A stretch of 9,600 nt of DNA. Origin: Mesotoga sp. (GTDB taxonomy: Bacteria; Thermotogota; Thermotogae; Petrotogales; Kosmotogaceae). A program made the translations under genes and the position numbers. Positions 5,269-9,600 of the stretch are shown in pieces. The notes under the pieces are model-generated. The model made no database searches. It saw nothing but the letters and a program-made list of their open reading frames with translations, and was not told where the DNA came from. Position 1 is the first letter of the stretch. Each line of letters begins with the position of its first letter. The DNA lies in the NCBI GenBank assembly GCA_011620045.1, contig WOZY01000044.1, forward strand, positions 1 through 9,600. The letters are read 5' to 3'.

Positions 5269-6258
5269 TTGATACTGAGCGTTGACAGACTTAACCTTTC
5301 TTTCGAAGACAAATCGGGAAGGAGAAAGATCCTCGATGATGTCAGCTTCTCCATCGAAGAGGGCGAGATTGTCGGAATCGTAGGGTTGTCGGGAGCAGGG
5401 AAAACCTCTCTGCTCCGTACCCTTAACCTTCTCCAGCCGGTGGACAGCGGATCGATCATGTTCGACGGTCAAAACATAGTCGGTCTTAACGAAAGCAAAG
5501 TGAGGAGCATTAGAAAGAAGATAGGAGTGGTCTTTCAGAGCTACAACCTGTTTCGTTACAGAACCGTCTACCAGAACATCGCTTTCCCTCTGAGGATTCA
5601 GGGAATCAGCAGGGGCGAGATCAGGGAAAGAGTCATGAGTATCGTTTCGGAGCTCGGCCTGGAACACAGGCTGAGCGCCTACCCTTCGCAGCTCTCCGGC
5701 GGCGAACAGCAGAGAGCTGCAATCGCTCGCGCTCTGGTAATGGATCCAAAGCTGATTCTTCTCGACGAACCCACTTCCGCTCTCGACCCGAGGACTACGG
5801 GCAGACTTCTCGACCTCGTGGTGAACCTCAACGAAAGACGCCGCGTTACCTTCGCGGTGGTCACCCACGATATGGATGTCATTAAGAGAACCTGTGACAG
5901 AGTAGCGTACTTGCAGAATGGGAAGCTGCACTTCTTCGGACCTACACACGAATTCTTCGTCAAGATCGAGAACAATGAAGTGAGTGACTTTGGAAGCCCT
6001 CTTGAACTGGAAAGAAGCGTTCTTTCAGGACAGAAGCGGCTCTTGAGAGTACTCTTCTGGGGGGAGCGTACCCACGAGCCAGTCTTATGGGAGATAGCAA
6101 GGGAGTTCGATATAATGATCAACATTCTGTACGGGAAGATCGAAGAGCTGAAGAACGGGCCTTTCGGAACAATGATCATCGCGATTGATGGGCATAAACA
6201 GGATCAGTTCATAGAGAAACTTAGAGACTCCGTCTTCTTTCTCGAGGAGGTGCGCTGA
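5269..6258 (+). CDS. metN: Methionine ABC transporter ATP-binding protein MetN
   Basis: The 329-residue ATPase drives methionine import. Motifs in order: Walker A GLSGAGKTS (39-47), Q-loop Q90, signature LSGGEQQ (142-148), Walker B LILLDEP (162-168) with catalytic E167, and switch H200. Residues from about 250 on form the C-terminal NIL (ACT-like) domain, which in the E. coli MetNI transporter binds methionine and inhibits transport when internal methionine is high. The start is TTG 5269, with GAGG (5256-5259) 9 nt upstream, overlapping the metQ stop; an ATG at 5264 is in another frame and stops after two codons. Its stop overlaps the metI start (TGATG). Length is normal for the family. So there are two feedback layers in this operon: the attenuator on expression and the NIL domain on activity. 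Confidence 0.95.
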   Translation: MILSVDRLNLSFEDKSGRRKILDDVSFSIEEGEIVGIVGLSGAGKTSLLRTLNLLQPVDSGSIMFDGQNIVGLNESKVRSIRKKIGVVFQSYNLFRYRTVYQNIAFPLRIQGISRGEIRERVMSIVSELGLEHRLSAYPSQLSGGEQQRAAIARALVMDPKLILLDEPTSALDPRTTGRLLDLVVNLNERRRVTFAVVTHDMDVIKRTCDRVAYLQNGKLHFFGPTHEFFVKIENNEVSDFGSPLELERSVLSGQKRLLRVLFWGERTHEPVLWEIAREFDIMINILYGKIEELKNGPFGTMIIAIDGHKQDQFIEKLRDSVFFLEEVR

Positions 6259-6890
6259 TGTTCTCACAAATATTCAAGGCGACCCTCGAAACTTTGTACA
6301 TGCTTCTTCTCTCCGGTTTCCTGGCAACTCTTTTCGGTATTCCGCTTGGTGTAGGTCTTTACCTCTGTTCAAGATCGCGAAGGCTGAAAACCCTCTATGC
6401 GTTACTCGACCTGTTGGTTAATATCTTCAGATCAATACCTTTCATTATTCTAGTGTTGCTCCTGATTCCCGTTACGAAAAACGTAATGGGGACGATAATT
6501 GGGCCGAATGCTGCGATCTTCAATCTTACTATTGCAGCTATACCTTTCATGGCGAGGCTTTCGGAGAATTCTTTCAACGCCGTTCCTTCGGGAATAATCG
6601 ATTCGTCAAACTCGATGGGATTGAACAAGTGGCAGATGGTCACAAGGGTTCTGATACCGGAAACATTGCCCGATCAGATCGGTAATATAACCGTACTTTT
6701 GATCAATCTCGTAACCTACACTGCCATAGCGGGTGCAGTCGGGGCCGGAGGTCTTGGTCAGCTGGCGATCAACTATGGTTACTACCGGTTCCAGTGGGAC
6801 GTAGTTCTCTATGCTGTGATCGTTCTTGTGGCGATCAGTCAGCTTCTTCAGTTCACCGGAGGAAAACTGGCGAAAGGATTGCGAAAGTAG
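6258..6890 (+). CDS. metI: Methionine ABC transporter permease MetI
   Basis: The 210-residue inner-membrane permease has five likely membrane segments (about 10-36, 47-71, 80-98, 141-163 and 180-198), as in E. coli MetI. The cytoplasmic EAA-type loop that docks on MetN is visible at about 115-138 (SMGLNKWQ...VLIPETLP), followed by the conserved GAVGAGGLGQLAINYGY (159-175). ATG 6258 overlaps the metN stop by one base, and GAGGAGGTG (6244-6252) precedes it, so translation is coupled. No good terminator is visible after its stop at 6890. Confidence 0.94.
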   Translation: MFSQIFKATLETLYMLLLSGFLATLFGIPLGVGLYLCSRSRRLKTLYALLDLLVNIFRSIPFIILVLLLIPVTKNVMGTIIGPNAAIFNLTIAAIPFMARLSENSFNAVPSGIIDSSNSMGLNKWQMVTRVLIPETLPDQIGNITVLLINLVTYTAIAGAVGAGGLGQLAINYGYYRFQWDVVLYAVIVLVAISQLLQFTGGKLAKGLRK

Positions 6891-6965
6891 TTCCGCTTTA
6901 CATGGCCTGTAGGAGATTTCCAGAGTTGAACCATCATGTTTTCGTCGTCCGGGCCAGGATGTTGT

Positions 6966-7008
6966 AAACTTGTACTGGGCAAAGCGACTTGACCGGGAAG
7001 ACAAGTTT
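6966..7008 (+). repeat. Inverted repeat before the UPF0158 gene
   Basis: AAACTTGT (6966-6973) and ACAAGTTT (7001-7008) are a perfect 8-bp inverted pair (plus two G-U pairs outside) around 27 nt. There is no T run, so it is not a normal terminator. It lies 10 nt before the ribosome site of the next gene and could be an operator or an mRNA hairpin. The rest of the 138-bp gap after metI shows nothing I can name. Confidence 0.4.
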
Positions 7009-7028
7009 GTCCATAAGGGTGGAGAACA

Positions 7029-7553
7029 ATGAAGAGACTGCCGATCGACATCGATATATTAGTCAATTTGATGGAGATTGACCACAGAGAGTACGACGTG
7101 ATTTCGTATCTCGATACAGAGACAGGGGAGATCATCTTCTATCAAGAAGATTGTTTCCCGGATGAATTGGTAAACTGCGAGGTTAAAAGAGAAGAGATCA
7201 CTGAAGACCTTTTGAGGTACAAATGGATGAGACTCGAAGATTTATACACTTATTATGACTTGTTTTGCAGCGATAAAGATGAATCGGAAAGATTCGAGGA
7301 CTTACCGTGGATTACTCCAAGAGAAAAATTCGCGCTGATCGAAGAGTTCATTTACACAAGAGTAGAAGAGAGCATTAGGGATCAAGTCTATTACGGGATT
7401 TCCGGAAGAGGTGCATTTTCTAAATTTCGCACATTTCTCGAACATCACAAAGAATACAAGGACGCATGGTTTAAATTCGAAAGCGAGAATTTGAGAAGGA
7501 TTGCCGTCGAGTGGCTTAACTCGATAGGAATCGATCCGATCGATAGTTTTTAG
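7029..7553 (+). CDS. UPF0158 family protein
   Basis: The 174-residue acidic soluble protein matches the UPF0158 family (PF03682). Recognisable features are an early YLDTETGEIIFY (27-38), the central Pro/Trp-containing LPWITPREKF stretch (about 92-101) leading to a helix, the GRGAFSKFR motif (126-134), and the tail AWFKFE...AVEWLNSIGIDPI (146-171). The family is widespread but its function is unknown. The ATG is preceded by GGTGGAG with a tight 4-nt spacing. It lies 138 bp after metI with no clear terminator between, so read-through from the met operon is possible but unproven. It is 106 bp before the OPT transporter gene. Confidence 0.82.
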   Translation: MKRLPIDIDILVNLMEIDHREYDVISYLDTETGEIIFYQEDCFPDELVNCEVKREEITEDLLRYKWMRLEDLYTYYDLFCSDKDESERFEDLPWITPREKFALIEEFIYTRVEESIRDQVYYGISGRGAFSKFRTFLEHHKEYKDAWFKFESENLRRIAVEWLNSIGIDPIDSF

Positions 7554-7633
7554 CTGTGACCGCGGTTTTCGCTTTGAAGTAAGTCGCGCAGAGATTCGTG
7601 GTGTATTAAAGTGACTGCCCGGAGGTTTCTCTT

Positions 7634-7663
7634 ATGTCAGTTCACAGGAGGGATAGAGCGTGA
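7634..7663 (+). CDS. Nine-codon upstream ORF coupled to the OPT transporter start
   Basis: ATG 7634 has its own GGAGG (7621-7625) 8 nt upstream. It encodes MSVHRRDRA and stops at TGA 7661-7663, which overlaps the transporter's GTG start in a GTGA junction. Its two adjacent AGG Arg codons (7646-7651) are also the ribosome site of the transporter gene. This geometry would allow translational coupling. A -10-like TATTAA lies at 7604-7609 without a clear -35. Such short ORFs can arise by chance. Confidence 0.4.
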   Translation: MSVHRRDRA

Positions 7664-9282
7664 AAAGTACTGAAGTGTCGCTGGAAAAGGGTAGTTCAAA
7701 GCAGTTGACGGTTAGGAGCCTGGTCATAGGGGCGCTCGGGTCGATAATCATCACTACCAGCTCAATGTACGTCGCCCTGAGAATGGGGGCTCTTCCCTGG
7801 CCGACGATCTTTGTTGCAGTAATGTCCCTGGCAATACTCAAGGCCTTGGGCAGGACTAACCTGAACGAGATAAACGTTACGCACACTGCTATGTCTTCAG
7901 GAGCAATGGTAGCTGGTGGTCTGGCCTTTACAGTACCGGGCATCTGGATTCTCGAGGCTTCCTCAGAGGTAAGTTTCCTGTCGCTCCTGGTCGTCACATT
8001 GGCAGGCACTATTCTGGGAGTCGTTTTCACAGCACTGATTAGACGTTATTTCATTGAAAAGGAGAAGCTGCCCTTTCCCATGGGTTTGGCTTCCTACGAG
8101 ACAGTCGTTGCCGGTGACAAAGGAGGGAAGAAGGCAAAGTATCTCTTTTCCACCATGGGAGCCGCTGCGGTATTTGTCGCTGTAAGGGACGGGCTTGGAT
8201 GGATTCCCTCAGCGTGGTCTTCGGTCCGGCTGTATTCTAGAAACATCTTCTTTGGAATGTGGATCTCCCCTATGGCCGTTGGCATAGGTTACATAATCGG
8301 ACCGCTGTTCACAGGAGTGTGGTTCCTTGGAGCCGTTCTAAGCTACTTCTTCTTGATCCCCGTAGGAGTTGCGGCCGGATGGTTCGCGGATGTCGGCTCT
8401 GCGACGGCCTTCAAAGATAGTCTCGGGATCGGACTGATGGTCGGCACGGGTGTTGGAATTCTGCTCAAGGGAATCTTGCCGCGGGCAAGAGAAATCTACC
8501 TTCCCGTCAAGGGCAGCGGGAAGGGTTCGCGAATGAAGACACTTCGCTGGATATCTTTGGTTTTTGCGGCCATTGCTCTCTTCCTCACAACTTTGACGGA
8601 AATGTCTCTCGTCTCTTCTCTCCTTACTATAGTCGGCGTATGGCTGACGACGGCCATGGCCGCTTCGATAACCGGGCAATCGGGCATCAATCCAATGGAG
8701 ATATTCGGCATCATCATTCTTGTTGCCGTGAAGTCAGTCGCCAGCCTCGGTACAATCGAAGCGTTCTTGGTAGCGGGAGTAGTGGCAGTTGCTTGCGGCC
8801 TCGCTGGCGATGTACTCAACGATTTCAAATCCGGTTACCTTTTGAAGACCAACCCAAGAGCTCAGATCGTTGCCGAGACTGTTGGCGGAGTCATTGGCGC
8901 AGTTGTCTCGGTAATAGTTCTCTTTATTATGTTCAGAGCCTATGGTACAATGGGCCCGGGAACGGAGCTCCCCGCGCCACAAGCATACGCCGTTTCCACC
9001 ATGGTCGGTGGTCTTCCAAATACTCCGGCCTTTTTCTTCGGCCTGGTGACTGGGATCTTGATCTATCTGATGAAACTGCCTGGGATGACGCTTGGAATTG
9101 GCATGTACCTCCCTATGGAGATATCTACCGCCGCATTCGTTGGAGGCGTTATCAGCTTCATTGTCGGCAAGATCAATCCAAAATCGAAAGAGACCGGCAT
9201 GATAGTATCATCTGGACTTCTTGGAGGCGAGGGAATAACTGGAGTAGTTTTGGCGATAATCAGGGTTCTAACGGTTAGTTAA
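7660..9282 (+). CDS. OPT-family (oligopeptide/metal-chelate) transporter
   Basis: This 540-residue integral membrane protein has roughly 14 hydrophobic segments and belongs to the OPT superfamily (PF03169), whose bacterial members are proton-coupled importers of peptides or peptide-like metal chelates. Supporting features are SSGAMVAGGLAFTVPGIWI (79-97), the FPMGLASYETVVAG run (139-152), SGINPMEIFG (340-349), GDVLNDFKSGYLLKTNPR (381-398) with the following AETVGGVIGAV, and LPAPQAYA (435-442). It is shorter than many bacterial OPT proteins but complete. The GTG start is preceded by AGGAGGG (7646-7652) at 7 nt spacing and overlaps the stop of a 9-codon upstream ORF. The PgsW-like gene follows after 18 nt, which suggests a role linked to poly-gamma-glutamate or its breakdown peptides. 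The substrate cannot be read from the sequence. Confidence 0.88.
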   Translation: MKSTEVSLEKGSSKQLTVRSLVIGALGSIIITTSSMYVALRMGALPWPTIFVAVMSLAILKALGRTNLNEINVTHTAMSSGAMVAGGLAFTVPGIWILEASSEVSFLSLLVVTLAGTILGVVFTALIRRYFIEKEKLPFPMGLASYETVVAGDKGGKKAKYLFSTMGAAAVFVAVRDGLGWIPSAWSSVRLYSRNIFFGMWISPMAVGIGYIIGPLFTGVWFLGAVLSYFFLIPVGVAAGWFADVGSATAFKDSLGIGLMVGTGVGILLKGILPRAREIYLPVKGSGKGSRMKTLRWISLVFAAIALFLTTLTEMSLVSSLLTIVGVWLTTAMAASITGQSGINPMEIFGIIILVAVKSVASLGTIEAFLVAGVVAVACGLAGDVLNDFKSGYLLKTNPRAQIVAETVGGVIGAVVSVIVLFIMFRAYGTMGPGTELPAPQAYAVSTMVGGLPNTPAFFFGLVTGILIYLMKLPGMTLGIGMYLPMEISTAAFVGGVISFIVGKINPKSKETGMIVSSGLLGGEGITGVVLAIIRVLTVS

Positions 9283-9300
9283 TAGATTAGAGGAGTTGTT

Positions 9301-9600
9301 TTGAAACACTTTCATACAGTGGGCAGAGTCCCTTTCAATCGAGTTCACATTTCTCTCAAATGGCTATTGCTCGGTGTCGTTGTCGGAGTAGCGGCCTTCT
9401 TCATCGTCAGTCTTTCAATGGAGAGGATCGAGTCTCCTCACTTCTCTGCCCAGCTGTCTGCGGCTCGACTCATGGCGTCTTGCATAGCTGAACTTTCGAG
9501 TTTTCGGGAATCGCTTGGCATAGAAATCGACCCCTCCGTCGACCCTAATCTGACCGGGCTCATTGGACCGGAATTCACGGAGTTGACAACTACTCTGGGA
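9301..9600 (+). CDS. Poly-gamma-glutamate system protein, PgsW-like (5' part)
   Basis: One hundred codons are open to the window edge. One membrane segment (about 19-40, LKWLLLGVVVGVAAFFIV) anchors the protein after a basic N-terminus. After it come SAARLMASCI (54-63) and the distinctive LGIEIDPSVDPN (72-83), LTGLIGPEFTELTTTLG (84-100). This last stretch matches the start of the gamma-polyglutamate system protein PgsW family (TIGR04332), usually encoded beside pgsB and pgsC, the poly-gamma-glutamate synthase genes. The start is TTG 9301 with AGGAG (9291-9295) at 5 nt. It lies 18 nt after the OPT gene. The C-terminal part and any pgsBC neighbours are beyond the window. Confidence 0.75.
   Translation, partial: MKHFHTVGRVPFNRVHISLKWLLLGVVVGVAAFFIVSLSMERIESPHFSAQLSAARLMASCIAELSSFRESLGIEIDPSVDPNLTGLIGPEFTELTTTLG

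Noticed and set aside
5053..5949. 298-codon minus-strand ORF opposite metQ and metN
   Set aside because: It is antisense to two genes with full family motifs and has no recognisable domain; long shadows are common opposite such genes.
6989..7017. TTGACC-17-CATAAG as a promoter for the UPF0158 gene
   Set aside because: The implied transcription start would fall on or after the gene's ribosome site (7018-7024), so it would not give a normal mRNA leader.
8640..9278. 212-codon plus-strand ORF within the OPT gene
   Set aside because: It is an out-of-frame shadow with low-complexity Arg/Ser/Trp-rich content, while the OPT frame shows continuous membrane segments.

Overview
The window looks like bacterial chromosome, most likely from a mesophilic or moderately thermophilic member of the Thermotogota (Mesotoga/Kosmotoga type). 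This is an inference from the gene families, frequent TTG/GTG starts backed by strong GGAGG ribosome binding sites, and a methionine-binding protein with no lipobox; no marker gene settles it. All coding is dense and nothing looks like phage or an insertion sequence.

Left part (1-4324): on the minus strand lie the start of an SbcD/Mre11-type nuclease gene (cut by the window edge) and a PPC/DUF296-domain gene. Divergent from them on the plus strand are an isoprenylcysteine methyltransferase-family membrane protein, a YjbQ/UPF0047 protein and a DUF6573-like protein. A block of 1967 bp holding the 5' part of the PPC gene, these three genes and the promoter of the next operon is present twice in direct tandem (389-2355 and 2356-4322). 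The join shows 2 bp of microhomology (TC). I found only two base differences between the copies, and both lie within 25 bp of the new junction. The second PPC copy is truncated, and the first copy carries a captured met promoter pointing into copy 2.

Middle (4271-6890): a methionine ABC transporter operon, metQ-metN-metI (binding protein, ATPase, permease). Its 5' leader is the most interesting feature of the window. A good sigma-70-type promoter is followed by a 26-codon leader ORF with its own Shine-Dalgarno site and three consecutive Met codons. Next comes a 13-bp antiterminator that is mutually exclusive with a perfect rho-independent terminator just before metQ. This is the full logic of a trp-type ribosome-mediated attenuator, apparently sensing charged Met-tRNA.

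Right part (7029-9600): a UPF0158 gene, an OPT-family transporter preceded by a 9-codon ORF that overlaps its GTG start, and the 5' part of a gene resembling the poly-gamma-glutamate system protein PgsW, 18 bp downstream and probably in the same operon.
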